The notes below the pieces were generated by a model. The model was given only the letters and a program-made list of their open reading frames with translations. It made no database searches and was not told the DNA's origin. A DNA stretch of 64,000 bases from DAHUXN01 sp963729815. GTDB lineage: Bacteria > Acidobacteriota > Terriglobia > Acidiferrales > UBA7541. The position numbers were made by a program, and so were the translations under genes. Positions 54,062 through 62,706 of the stretch are shown piece by piece. The stretch is taken from contig CAVSPU010000003.1 in assembly GCA_963729815.1 (NCBI GenBank), positions 124,001 through 188,000 of the forward strand, given 5' to 3'. Position 1 is the stretch's first letter. Each line of letters starts with the position of its first letter.

Positions 54062-54922
54062 TTATTCTTCGTCCGGCGGAGGAGGCGTCGCCCCGCGCCG
54101 CATTGTCCGTGCCGGTGCAGCTGTGTAATCCGGCGGCACGATGAACATGGATTGTGGCGGATCGGTGCGATCAATATTTGTCAGTTGATATGTCGTCGTG
54201 CCAAATCGCGGATCCGTCCGCGTCATGGAAACCATCATCTGCAGGTCCGTCGAATACCATTCTTCCGTCGTGATCGAGATCGGCTTGTCGTTGCCGAACT
54301 GACCTGCCGGGATCGTCCGCGTCTTGAGCGTACCTTGCACTGTCAGCCCATCGATCGTTTTTGTCCCGAGCGATTGTGTTTGCACGCCTGCCCCCGCTCG
54401 GCCCGCGAAACGGCCTGCCGCTCGCGGATTTGTGCCGCCGGACGTTCCTGAATTTGGGTGCATCCGCAGGTTCGTGATTCGCGCGGTTTTCTTGTTTTCA
54501 TTCAGGATGTAGCTCTTGCCCGCTGCCGGGTCTTGAATGAACGTGATATGCGGCACCTGTCCTGACGCGGCGAGCGGTCCGATCGCAGGTAGAGTCATCT
54601 CATGCCGCGTCCGCCCTACGGCGTCGCGCGCGATCATGCCAGTCTCTTTGCGGTCAATGCGATTCCCGTCGCCCAGGACCTGAACCGTTTCTCGGGTGAA
54701 CTGCGCGGAAAACGGAGCGTTCGTGACGACTTTTCCTCCGAACCCGCCGACAATTCGTTCGAATGCAAAACTCCCGGGCCCCATTCCTGGCCCGCCATGC
54801 CTCATGAAGCTCTTCGGCGGTGGTTGCGTTTGCGCATCCGTCGATTGCGTCTGCGCGCCCACGCTCATCCCCAGCGCAACGAACGCCACCGTGGCGCATA
54901 ATGCGATTTTGCTTTTCAGCAT
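54062..54922 (-). CDS. Secreted protein of unknown function linked to an ECF sigma factor
   Basis: The start at 54922 has GGGAGGAA upstream, giving 286 residues. The signal peptide is IALCATVAFVALGMSVGAQ. The mature part has KSFMRHGGPGMGPGSFAFER, TRHEMTLPAIGPLAAS and VPHITFIQDPAAGKSYILNE, and later STDLQMMVSMTRTDPRFGTT and a Pro-rich end. The body resembles periplasmic proteins of the RseB/LolA type by its strand order, but this is weak. It lies 88 bases after the anti-sigma factor gene and is probably a target or partner of the regulon. Confidence 0.72.
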   Translation of the reverse strand: MLKSKIALCATVAFVALGMSVGAQTQSTDAQTQPPPKSFMRHGGPGMGPGSFAFERIVGGFGGKVVTNAPFSAQFTRETVQVLGDGNRIDRKETGMIARDAVGRTRHEMTLPAIGPLAASGQVPHITFIQDPAAGKSYILNENKKTARITNLRMHPNSGTSGGTNPRAAGRFAGRAGAGVQTQSLGTKTIDGLTVQGTLKTRTIPAGQFGNDKPISITTEEWYSTDLQMMVSMTRTDPRFGTTTYQLTNIDRTDPPQSMFIVPPDYTAAPARTMRRGATPPPPDEE

Positions 54923-55010
54923 TGAATTCCTCCCAAAATGATTCGCGGCGCGAAGCCGCGTTGCCAAAGCGTTTACCAAGGCCGTCGTACAACCGTTGAG
55001 CCGCTCATGA

Positions 55011-55706
55011 TCACCGCACCAAACGCACGGCGCGCGGCCAGCCGTCTTCCCCCACCAGCAAATCCGCCTGCACCACGTCTGCCGCATGCGCTTCGTCGAC
55101 GGGATAGCCCAGGCTCCCCAAAGCGCCGCGCTCCATCTCAACGCGAACAACCATGCCCGGATCCCCCGGCCCGAGTTCCTCCGCATACGGAACAGGCACG
55201 AAATCCGAACTCAGATCCTGCGCCGTATCAAAGGCTCCCGGTTCCTCCGTTGCGGCTGCCGCGCTCGAAGATTTCGTGGCCGTCAACGCCGGAGCGGTTC
55301 CACCGCTGACATTTGTTCCTGGCGAGCGCGGCCGCGAAAAATTCCACGCCCCGATCGCAAAAAGAACCACGGCGGCTGCGGCCAGCGCCGACCATTCGAG
55401 CCAGCGAAGCCGCGTCTGGCGCTCGCGATGCCGCGCGCGTTCAAGACTCCGGCGATGTTCACGAAACGCCGACACCAAGGACGCTTCCAGATGCGACGGC
55501 GCTTCGAGCTGTTCGGAATCCTCCACAACCACGGCCAGCGCCAACGCCAGCGATTGCACTTCCGCCAGCCGGACCGCGCACGCTTCGCACGTCTCCGCAT
55601 GGAAACGCGCCATCACAGCCGTCGCCTTATCCAGCGTTTCCGCCGAGCCTCGCCTTTCCGGCTGCGCCAGTTCGTGTACGATTTCCTTGAATTCTGCGCA
55701 ATTCAT
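55011..55706 (-). CDS. Anti-sigma factor with zinc-finger HC2 motif
   Basis: The protein has 231 residues. ARFHAETCEACAV at about residues 33-45 is the HxxxCxxC anti-sigma zinc motif. One transmembrane segment (LEWSALAAAAVVLFAIGAW, about 105-123) splits a cytoplasmic and a periplasmic part. The periplasmic part has LGPGDPGMVVRVEMERGALG. It follows the ECF sigma factor gene by 55 bases. It is expected to hold the sigma factor inactive at the membrane until an envelope signal is sensed. Confidence 0.85.
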   Translation of the reverse strand: MNCAEFKEIVHELAQPERRGSAETLDKATAVMARFHAETCEACAVRLAEVQSLALALAVVVEDSEQLEAPSHLEASLVSAFREHRRSLERARHRERQTRLRWLEWSALAAAAVVLFAIGAWNFSRPRSPGTNVSGGTAPALTATKSSSAAAATEEPGAFDTAQDLSSDFVPVPYAEELGPGDPGMVVRVEMERGALGSLGYPVDEAHAADVVQADLLVGEDGWPRAVRLVR

Positions 55707-55761
55707 TTTTGCTTCACCTTTTCACAGCACCTTCACTTCTCCACTGCAATTTCACTTCACT

Positions 55762-56376
55762 CTACCGCGCGCCGCTCGCTGACTTCTTTGCTGCAACCGG
55801 GACCGGGCGCAACCGCGCCGCCAACATTTCCCGTCCGCGCGCAAGACGCGATCTCACCGTGCCAATCGGACAATCCAGTATCTTCGCCGCTCCCGCGTAG
55901 TCATGGCCCTGCAAATCGCAAACCGTCACAGCCTCCCGGTAGTGCACCGGCAGCGCAACCACCGCGCGCCGCACCCGTTCGACAGTTTCAGCGCGGACCA
56001 GGTCGTCGCACAAATTCTCACCCAGCCCATAGGCGAGTGACCCCTGGTCCGCGCCCAACTGCGACTCTGCGCCGTCGGCGAGAGGCACATAACGCCCATC
56101 TCGTTCCAGCAGCCGCCGTGTGTGATTCCGTGCGATTCCAAATAGAAACGCTTGTGGCACACCTCGCGCGGAATCGAATCTTGCGGCTTCTCGAATCAGC
56201 GTCATGAATGCCTCTTGAACGACTTCTTCGGCTGCTTCCGGCCGCCCGGTCATGTGCAGCGCAAATCGATAAATCGAGCGATGGTGCCGCGTGTAGAAGG
56301 CGCGAAATGCGTCCTCGTCGCCTGCCGCCATCCGGCGCAGTAAATCCTCGTCCCGGGGTTCAGCCCTGTCCGCCAT
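55762..56376 (-). CDS. ECF-type RNA polymerase sigma factor
   Basis: The protein has 204 residues. Region 2 is EDAFRAFYTRHHRSIYRFAL and EAAEEVVQEAFMTLIREAAR; region 4 is LPVHYREAVTVCDLQGHDYA and AAKILDCPIGTVRSRLARGR. No region 1.1 or 3 is seen, so it is an ECF sigma factor. The anti-sigma factor gene follows immediately. Its target promoters are not known. Confidence 0.92.
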   Translation of the reverse strand: MADRAEPRDEDLLRRMAAGDEDAFRAFYTRHHRSIYRFALHMTGRPEAAEEVVQEAFMTLIREAARFDSARGVPQAFLFGIARNHTRRLLERDGRYVPLADGAESQLGADQGSLAYGLGENLCDDLVRAETVERVRRAVVALPVHYREAVTVCDLQGHDYAGAAKILDCPIGTVRSRLARGREMLAARLRPVPVAAKKSASGAR

Positions 56377-56994
56377 CGCTCTCTATTAGACGTATTCGCT
56401 GCGCCTTACGTATATCCATTCACCCGGCCATACCCAAAAGTTCCAGAAAAATCGCGCACTAGCCCCCCAGTCCGCAGACACCAGCCCCGATGCCTTCGTA
56501 GGGCGCTGCTTGCTTACCCTGGCTGCCCATGCCCACCCTGAGGCCAGGAAGGGATGAAGCAAGGGCTGCGCCACCTCACGGTTCATTAGGCCAGGAAAAC
56601 GTTGGCTTTTTGGAGTGCGGGGCCTGCCTGACGCAGGCAGGGCTCGACGCCGCTTTGCCTCTTCGCAGTGCAACCCCAACTAACTCGTAGGGCCGACCCT
56701 TGCTTACCTCGGTTAAACGAAAGGGGCCGACGACCGTGGCACAGTTTGTAGGGGCAGGCCTTGCCCTGCCAGCCACGACCTTCACAGAGCCGAAGTGCTA
56801 CCATGATCAAACCCCACCCCACCTCATTCCGCCAACCACCCACCGCACTCGTACTCCCTCGCACAGCCGAAGGCGCCATGCACGGGAAGATAGTACAAAT
56901 GGTACTTGACACAGACTCAAATGAGGCGTACGAAGCCTTCAGACGTATCGGCTCTGCAACGCGGAGTAGGTCCGAATCGAATGGGAGATGAAAT
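56377..56994. other. Repeat-rich intergenic region
   Basis: About 620 bp without a credible gene. It holds scattered palindromic pieces: GTAGGGGCAGGCCTTGCCCTGCC near 56749 and GCCTGCCTGACGCAGGCAGGGC near 56624, plus two GTAGGGC starts near 56498 and 56686. Several frames are open but are composed of these repeats. The region lies between the ECF locus and the tandem-repeat gene. Confidence 0.55.
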
Positions 56995-57613
56995 ATGAGC
57001 ACCAAAGCTTTTAAGGTGTGTCGATACGGGGCAGCTCTCACGTTATCCCTTGGATTAGTACTTGCAATTCTAATACTATCCTCAAGGGAACTCAGACCTT
57101 GGAATCGGACCCAAATAATAGGTGTCGATGGACGGCCAATCGGACCCAAATAATAGGTGTCGATGGACGGCCAATCGGACCCAAATAATAGGTGTCGATG
57201 GACGGCCAATCGCGTCCATATACCAGGGCCAGTCGGCGAACGAGAAGTTCGCCCAATTACTGCGGTCGCTCCCCGCTGTTGCCCAAGCGCGGATTCAGAT
57301 TCTGGCAACTTGGCAGTCAACTTCACCCTTTCATGCGGTTGAAGCCGCGAGTCCTTGCGCCGCGATGAAGGCACTCCGAAGCAAAGTCAGTTCAGTTACC
57401 CCTGACGACTATATATGCTTTGGCTGTTACGCGAATCCTTACATCTGCCAGTGCTACACCAGTTGCACCGATGATGGCAGCTTCCTTGAAATATATAACA
57501 ATGGAGATTCACCATGCGCAGGTGTTTACTACCCAGGCGTGCACCCCGGCCCATGTAATGGATGCGAACAACCTGAAGGCCTCTGCAGCAATGACGGATG
57601 TGACGGCTGTTGA
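56995..57613 (+). pseudogene. Cys-rich secreted protein gene interrupted by a 35-bp tandem repeat
   Basis: ATG 56995 has a GGGAG site upstream and starts a signal peptide (ALTLSLGLVLAILILSS). The frame then enters three exact 35-bp copies (57103-57207) and stops at 57151 after 52 residues. The third copy continues in a different frame, reading TQIIGVDGRPIASIYQGQ, and ends at 57613 with a Cys-rich tail holding CFGCYANPYICQCYTSC and GPCNGCEQPEGLCSNDGC. If two copies (70 bases) are removed, both parts join in frame as a 182-residue protein. A frame starting at GTG 57122 would lack the signal peptide. I recognise no family; the tail has about 11 cysteines. Confidence 0.7.
57103..57212 (+). repeat. 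35-bp tandem repeat, three perfect copies plus 5 bases
   Basis: Units start at 57103, 57138 and 57173, each beginning AATCGGACCC and ending GGACGGCC, and the next 5 bases (AATCG) repeat the start. All three are identical. Since 35 is not a multiple of 3, copy changes shift the reading frame; one or four copies give an open frame through the Cys-rich gene. Confidence 0.95.
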
Positions 57614-57633
57614 TTGATTTAATTGGGGGTTCC

Positions 57634-58710
57634 ATGCGAAACCACGCACATTGTTCTAAGATCATTTCTGGGCCGCTGCTGTTAATGGGCTTTGTCTTAT
57701 TTTGGACTCCAAGAATGACACGATTGAACGCCCAGGAATCCCAGGATCCGGCACGTACCGTCAATTCCCTTATCGAATCAGAAGCCCACGTCGTTTTTGA
57801 CGCAACCGCATTTGGCCCCGGCACGCCCATGCCCCACTGGGACCATGGCTATCTTGTTAGTATGAACATTGAGATATTTGCCCCGGGCTCCTCGAACGTT
57901 CGCCTGTATGATAAGAGCGGCGCGATGGTACGCTCGGCAACGGTTTGGTTCCCCGGCTCCGAGCGTGTGTCCTTAACGTCGGCCGCAGTCGGCCCACAGG
58001 GAGAAATTATCGCATCGGGAGAAGCGGACGAGGCCGACGGAACCCGAGCGCGGTTCATTGCGTCCGTTGGCGCATCTGGTAAAATGACCGCCATCCAAAC
58101 TGGCGCCTTCGATCCGGACCTGGTTTGTGCCGCACCGAACGGTACGATTTGGAGCCTCGGTTCGACAGGCTGGGACGGAACAATCCATCATCCCAAGCCG
58201 GGGGAAACGTTCCGTAATTTTGATATGCAAAGAGGTCAAATCAGTGCATATATTCCTCGAAGCACGTTCCCAGATAAGCCCGAGCCTTATGCGCTCTCTT
58301 ACATCAGGTGCGATGCCAATGAAGTGGTGGCATATAGTCCCTACGCGAACCTCTACATCGAAATGCCCTATGGGGCCGATCGTCCGCGCATCTACAAAGC
58401 CAGCATGCCGACCGATTACCGTTTGATTGGCTTTGCCATCCAAGGGCCCAAGCAAGTATTCGGCCTTCTGCAAAAGTATGTCAATTATAACGTCGACGAC
58501 TCTGGCTTAAATGGCTTGTACTCGTTGGTATACGACGAAAAGGATATGACCGTTCAATGGGTTCCTCTCGCTGGCGCTGTCGGCAGTTACAAAACCTCAG
58601 TTCTCCCGACACGATTATGGGGTGTTGACGGCAGCGATCTTGTGCTAAGCCATTCAAAGGACATTGCAGCCCCAGGTTCACTCCACTGGGATTCAGTAAC
58701 GAAGCCCTAG
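57634..58710 (+). CDS. Secreted propeller-like protein of unknown function
   Basis: The start at ATG 57634 with GGGGG upstream gives 358 residues. An N-terminal hydrophobic segment (SGPLLLMGFVLFWTPRM) serves as a signal peptide or anchor. The body has recurring strand blocks such as NVRLYDKSGAMVRSATVWFP, AVGPQGEIIASGEADEADG and DLVCAAPNGTIWSLGST, which suggest a six-bladed beta-propeller. I recognise no enzyme motif. The gene starts 21 bases after the Cys-rich gene, so they may share a transcript. Confidence 0.72.
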   Translation: MRNHAHCSKIISGPLLLMGFVLFWTPRMTRLNAQESQDPARTVNSLIESEAHVVFDATAFGPGTPMPHWDHGYLVSMNIEIFAPGSSNVRLYDKSGAMVRSATVWFPGSERVSLTSAAVGPQGEIIASGEADEADGTRARFIASVGASGKMTAIQTGAFDPDLVCAAPNGTIWSLGSTGWDGTIHHPKPGETFRNFDMQRGQISAYIPRSTFPDKPEPYALSYIRCDANEVVAYSPYANLYIEMPYGADRPRIYKASMPTDYRLIGFAIQGPKQVFGLLQKYVNYNVDDSGLNGLYSLVYDEKDMTVQWVPLAGAVGSYKTSVLPTRLWGVDGSDLVLSHSKDIAAPGSLHWDSVTKP

Positions 58711-58986
58711 GCGTAAAAACGCAAACTGGCAGTGGGTCACACTCCTTTGTTAAAGCGTCGAGACGCGCGTTCGCGCGACCGTACGCATGGCCGACCGGGA
58801 GCGCGTCTTCCCGAATTCCCCTCTATCGCGCGCCTGCCCTGCCTACCGCAGGCAGGCGCGAAGTATTCGTTTAGCTAGCTTGCCCTAACAAAAGAAGGGC
58901 CACTCGCCATTAGTCACTTCTTTTCCGCTCCCCCTTGCGCCGACTATCCTCGGTCTCGTAATTTAGAGGCTCATTATGGAGGCCCC
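58711..58986. other. Intergenic region with palindromic repeats before acs
   Basis: It holds a 10-bp perfect hairpin, CGCGCCTGCC at 58829-58838 with GGCAGGCGCG at 58851-58860, and the inverted partner (58844-58903) of a repeat at 62705-62764. The acs promoter should also lie here, but no clear -10/-35 is seen. Confidence 0.5.
58844..58903 (-). repeat. Inverted copy of the 62.7-kb intergenic repeat
   Basis: On the minus strand it reads GTGGCCCTTCTTTTGTTAGG, then GCAAGCTAGCTAAA and GCGCCTGCC. It matches 62705-62764 with a handful of mismatches and short indels. Confidence 0.75.
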
Positions 58987-60939
58987 ATGCAGGAATTCGA
59001 TCCGCAGGTACTCAATGAAAAGCCTATAGCGCCACCGGCAGAATTTCAGCGCCGCGCTCGCGTGCGCTCCCTCGACGAATACCGCAAACTTTACGACCGC
59101 GCCAAGAACGACCCCGAAGGCTTCTGGGGCGAGCAAGCGAAAATGCTCGACTGGTTTGAGCCCCCAAAGAAGATTCTCGAATGGAATGTGCCGCACGCGA
59201 AATGGTTCTCCGGCGGCAAGCTCAACGTCTCGCACAACTGCCTCGATCGCCATCTCGCCAAGAATGGCAACAAAGTCGCGCTCTACTGGGAAGCCGAGGA
59301 CGGCAAGCAACTGAAATTCACTTACGCCGATTTGCACCAGCGCGTCTGCAAATTCGCCAATTCCCTCCTCAGCCTCGGCGTGAAAGACGGCGACAATGTC
59401 GCCGTTTACATGCCCATGATTCCGGAGCTGCCCATCGCTTTGCTCGCTTGCGCGCGCATCGGCGCGATTCATTCCGTTATTTTCGGCGGGTTCAGCGCCA
59501 TCGCGCTCGCCGACCGCATCGCCGACGGTAAATCGAAAGTTTTGATCACCGCCGACGGAGGCTATCGCCGTGGCCACGTTGTTCCGCTCAAAGACACGGC
59601 CGACAAAGCCGCCGAGAGCTGCCCGACAATCGAAACAGTTGTCGTCGTCAAACGCACCGGAGAAAAAGTTGCGTGGAAACAGGGCCGCGATGTGTGGTGG
59701 CATGAACTCGAACAGAAAGCTTCGCCAAATTGTCCCGCGCCCGCGTTTGATTCCGAGCATCCGCTTTACATTCTTTACACCAGCGGCACCACCGGAAAAC
59801 CCAAAGGCGTGCTACACACTTCCGCCGGCTATTTGCTCGGCGCCATGTACACGACGCAATTGGTTTTCGATTTGCGCGACGACGATGTGTACTGGTGCAC
59901 CGCCGACATCGGCTGGGTCACCGGCCACACCTATCTCGTCTATGGCCCGCTCGCCAATTGCACGACGTGCGTGATGTACGAAGGCGCGCCCGATTTCCCG
60001 AAGAAAGATCGCTTCTGGGAAATCGTCGAGCGTTACAAAGTTTCGATTTTTTACAGCTCCGCGACTGCTGTCCGCGCATTCATGGCCTGGGGCGACGACT
60101 GGGTCATGAAACGCGATCTGTCCAGCCTGCGCCTGCTCGGCACCGTCGGCGAACCGATAAATCCCGCCGCGTGGAAATGGTATTTCGAAGTGATCGGCAA
60201 GAAGCGCTGCCCCATCGTCGACACGTGGTGGCAAACGGAAACCGGCGCCATAATGATTTCGCCGCTGCCGGGAGCCACCCCCACTAAGCCCGGCTCAGCG
60301 ACGCTGCCGCTGCCCGGTGTGATTTCGCGCGTGGTCACGCTCAAAGGCGAGCCTGTGAATCCCGGCGAGACCGGCTACCTCATCATCGAAAAACCGTGGC
60401 CTTCGATGCTGCGCACAATTTTCGGCGATGACGAGCGCTTCAAGCGCGACTACTGGAGCCGCATCCCCGACGTATATTTCACTGGCGACGCCGCGCAGTG
60501 CGACGCGGACGGGTACACGTGGGTTCTCGGGCGCGTTGACGACGTCATCAAAGTCGCGGGCCATCGCCTGAGCTCCATGGAAATCGAAAGCGCGCTGGTC
60601 AGCCATCCCTCCGTCGCGGAAGCGGCGGTTGTAGCGCGGCCCGACGAAATCAAAGGCGAAGCTATCGTGTGCTTCGTCACTCTACGCTCGGGGCATGGCC
60701 CTTCTCCGGAGTTGCGGCTCGCACTCACCGAACACGTCGCTGTAACCATTGGCAGCATCGCGCGGCCCGCCGAAGTGCGCTTCGCGGATCTGCTGCCCAA
60801 AACGCGCAGCGGAAAAATCATGCGCCGCCTCTTGCGCGAAGTCGCCGAAAAAGGCGGCGTCTCCGGCGACGTCACCACGCTCGAAGACATGAGTGTGATC
60901 CAAAAACTCGCCAGCGCCAAAGCCCTCGACGAGGAGTGA
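58987..60939 (+). CDS. acs: Acetyl-CoA synthetase
   Basis: The protein has 650 residues, full length. Motifs are LYILYTSGTTGKPKGVLHTS (P-loop, about residue 260), VDTWWQTETGAIMISPLPG (A5), YFTGDAAQCDADGYTWVLGR (A7), and GHRLSSMEIESALVSHPSVA. Near the C-terminus PKTRSGKIMRRLLRE contains the lysine that is acetylated in this family. It activates acetate to acetyl-CoA through acetyl-AMP. An AhpD-like gene follows 113 bases downstream. Confidence 0.96.
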   Translation: MQEFDPQVLNEKPIAPPAEFQRRARVRSLDEYRKLYDRAKNDPEGFWGEQAKMLDWFEPPKKILEWNVPHAKWFSGGKLNVSHNCLDRHLAKNGNKVALYWEAEDGKQLKFTYADLHQRVCKFANSLLSLGVKDGDNVAVYMPMIPELPIALLACARIGAIHSVIFGGFSAIALADRIADGKSKVLITADGGYRRGHVVPLKDTADKAAESCPTIETVVVVKRTGEKVAWKQGRDVWWHELEQKASPNCPAPAFDSEHPLYILYTSGTTGKPKGVLHTSAGYLLGAMYTTQLVFDLRDDDVYWCTADIGWVTGHTYLVYGPLANCTTCVMYEGAPDFPKKDRFWEIVERYKVSIFYSSATAVRAFMAWGDDWVMKRDLSSLRLLGTVGEPINPAAWKWYFEVIGKKRCPIVDTWWQTETGAIMISPLPGATPTKPGSATLPLPGVISRVVTLKGEPVNPGETGYLIIEKPWPSMLRTIFGDDERFKRDYWSRIPDVYFTGDAAQCDADGYTWVLGRVDDVIKVAGHRLSSMEIESALVSHPSVAEAAVVARPDEIKGEAIVCFVTLRSGHGPSPELRLALTEHVAVTIGSIARPAEVRFADLLPKTRSGKIMRRLLREVAEKGGVSGDVTTLEDMSVIQKLASAKALDEE

Positions 60940-61052
60940 TACATTCGAGCGCGGTGCGACGTTCTGAAAAAATAAGTCCGCGCAAGCAATCTTTGAAAAA
61001 GTTGGTTCGCCGGGGGCGCCGAGCGCATCGGTAATATCGAGGAGGAAAGTTT

Positions 61053-61544
61053 ATGCAACCCAGAATCGATTTTATGAAGGTGGATCCGAAGGCCTACCAG
61101 GCAATGGCCGCGCTCGAGACTTACATTCGCCAGTCCGGACTCGAGCAGCCTTTGATTGAACTTCTGAGAATGCGCGCTTCGCAAATCAACGGCTGCGCCT
61201 ACTGCCTCGACATGCACAGCAAGGATGCGCGCGCCGCGGGCGAGACCGAGCAGCGTCTCTATGGACTGGACGCGTGGGAAGAGTCGCCATTTTATTCCGA
61301 GCGCGAACGCGCCGCTCTCGCCTGGACCGAATCGCTCACGCTCGTTTCCGAAACGCACGTCCCTGATGAAGTCTTCGAAAAAGTGAAGAAGCAATTCACC
61401 GAAGCCGAGATCGTCGCGCTCAGCATGGCCATCGTGGCGATCAACGGCTGGAACCTCCTCGCCATTTCGATACGCGCCGTCGCCGGCACCTACCAGCCGC
61501 AAGCGCACGCCCACGGGCAGCAGGCGAGCGGGAAGACGGCATAA
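61053..61544 (+). CDS. AhpD/carboxymuconolactone decarboxylase family protein
   Basis: The protein has 163 residues, with GAGGAGGAAAGTTT before the ATG. The CMD signature with its CxxC is LRMRASQINGCAYCLDMHSK and DARAAGETEQRLYGLDAW, so a peroxidase-type active site with His two residues after the second Cys region (CLDMH) is seen. It could reduce alkyl hydroperoxides with a thiol donor. It follows acs in the same direction, but no functional link is obvious. Confidence 0.9.
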   Translation: MQPRIDFMKVDPKAYQAMAALETYIRQSGLEQPLIELLRMRASQINGCAYCLDMHSKDARAAGETEQRLYGLDAWEESPFYSERERAALAWTESLTLVSETHVPDEVFEKVKKQFTEAEIVALSMAIVAINGWNLLAISIRAVAGTYQPQAHAHGQQASGKTA

Positions 61545-61616
61545 GCTACCATTTTCTCCGCGCGTAGGTCGGTGAGTCTCCTTGCGCGGCGCTCGCGAAA
61601 CGCTTCCAAAATTGGC

Positions 61617-61697
61617 GATTAGAAATGCGCCGACCCTTTGTTTTGTGTGAGTTAGGGGCGATTCTAATTCTGCGGGCTGGCGATTAGAAAAGCAGTG
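61617..61697 (+). repeat. GATTAGAA module, first copy
   Basis: It starts GATTAGAAATGCG at 61617, then a T-rich stretch TTTGTTTTGTGTGAGTTAG, an inverted ATTCTAATTCT near 61660 and a second GATTAGAA at 61682. The second module at 61793 has the same order. Confidence 0.75.
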
Positions 61698-61718
61698 ACG
61701 AGTGGTCAGTGATGAGTG
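61693..61718 (+). repeat. 26-bp perfect direct repeat, copy 1
   Basis: It is identical to 62681-62706, reading CAGTGACGAGTGG at its start and GTGATGAGTG at its end. The pair encloses a 62145 secreted-protein gene and the second GATTAGAA module. Confidence 0.9.
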
Positions 61719-61792
61719 ATCAGAGAAGGCATGGGGCATGGCCTGAGTGCCCGGAAACGGACGATCATTTTTATAAAAACGGAAAATTCCGT

Positions 61793-61873
61793 GATTAGAA
61801 ATGGGTTCGAGTGTTTTTTTTGTTTGAGTTACGTGAGGTTCTAATTCCCCATAGGTGCCGCGATTAGAATTGC
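61793..61873 (+). repeat. GATTAGAA module, second copy
   Basis: It begins GATTAGAAATGGG, has TTTTTTTTGTTTGAGTTACG, an inverted TTCTAATTCCCC near 61840 and GATTAGAATTGCG at 61862. It matches the first module in element order and spacing, with about 65-69 bases between the outer GATTAGAA copies. Confidence 0.75.
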
Positions 61874-62144
61874 GCAGGAAGAGGTGCAAAGGCAGACGGC
61901 CAGAGGCTGTCCGAGGCGCTAGGCGGAGGGGCGACTCCACTGTAGAACCTTTCGAGAAGTGGGAAGCGCGGGGCTCGTTGCGTGAGCCATAGACTACATA
62001 TGTAGCATGAGTTAACATAGCTGTCAATGGGAAAACGCACCTTTTGCATGCAGGGTCGGGCTTGAGGGCACAGGTTGTGAAACGCAGGGTGCAGGGGAAC
62101 GTCCAAAGTCGCAGGAGCGCCGCGAAAGTGCGAAGGGAGGGGTT

Positions 62145-62672
62145 ATGCCAAAAGCGAATTCGCTGACGGCGTTGGGCAAGGTGAGTTTGGTCGTACTGCT
62201 CGCGAGTCCTTGGCTAGTGGCGCGGGCGCAGAGCAAGCCTGCGAAGATGGCGACGGCGCCTGGGCCAGTGCCGGCGCAGATTGCCAACGCGAAGAGCGTG
62301 TTTATTTCGAACACCGCGCCGGACGGGATGCCGTCGATCATCTTGGAGAATTTCAAGGAACCGAACCGTCCGTACGATCAACTGTATGCGGCGATGAAGG
62401 CGTGGGGAAGGTATACGCTGGCGGATTCGCCGGCGGATGCGGATCTGGTGATGGAAATACACTTCAGGGCATCAGCCTACACGGGCGGACTGGGACAGGG
62501 AGAGGAATTTTATTTGAGCATTCTGGACGCGAAGACGCATTTCGTACTGTGGACGTTCATCGAGCCGGTGGAAGCTGCGGTGCGAAAAGCCAGTTGGGAG
62601 AAAAACGTCGATACGAGCGTGACCGGGTTGGTGAACGATATGAAGACAGTGGCGGGGGGACAACAACAGTAA
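62145..62672 (+). CDS. Small secreted protein of unknown function
   Basis: The protein has 175 residues. A signal peptide (KVSLVVLLASPWLVARAQ) is followed by ANAKSVFISNTAPDGMPSII, SPADADLVMEIHFRASAY and GEEFYLSILDAKTHFVLWTF. The strand order resembles small exported acidobacterial proteins that carry an FISN and a DADLVMEI motif, but I know no function. It lies between the two 26-bp direct repeats. Confidence 0.75.
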   Translation: MPKANSLTALGKVSLVVLLASPWLVARAQSKPAKMATAPGPVPAQIANAKSVFISNTAPDGMPSIILENFKEPNRPYDQLYAAMKAWGRYTLADSPADADLVMEIHFRASAYTGGLGQGEEFYLSILDAKTHFVLWTFIEPVEAAVRKASWEKNVDTSVTGLVNDMKTVAGGQQQ

Positions 62673-62680
62673 CGCAACGC

Positions 62681-62706
62681 CAGTGACGAGTGGTCAGTGA
62701 TGAGTG
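62681..62706 (+). repeat. 26-bp perfect direct repeat, copy 2
   Basis: It is identical to 61693-61718 and starts 9 bases after the stop of the small secreted-protein gene. Confidence 0.9.

Larger units (their letters stand above)
61545..62144. other. Repeat-bearing intergenic region
   Basis: About 600 bp without a credible gene. It contains two GATTAGAA modules, one copy of a 26-bp perfect direct repeat, and T-runs at 61814-61821. A large minus-strand frame covers it but overlaps acs and is not a gene. Confidence 0.55.

Noticed and set aside
56586..57374. Minus-strand frame over the 35-bp repeat
   Set aside because: It covers the repeat on the other strand and is made of repeat-encoded and low-complexity segments.
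60450..62027. Long minus-strand frame of about 525 codons over the end of acs and the AhpD-like gene
   Set aside because: Acs and AhpD-like genes are clear on the plus strand; this frame is Arg-rich, and no family motif or ribosome binding site is present.
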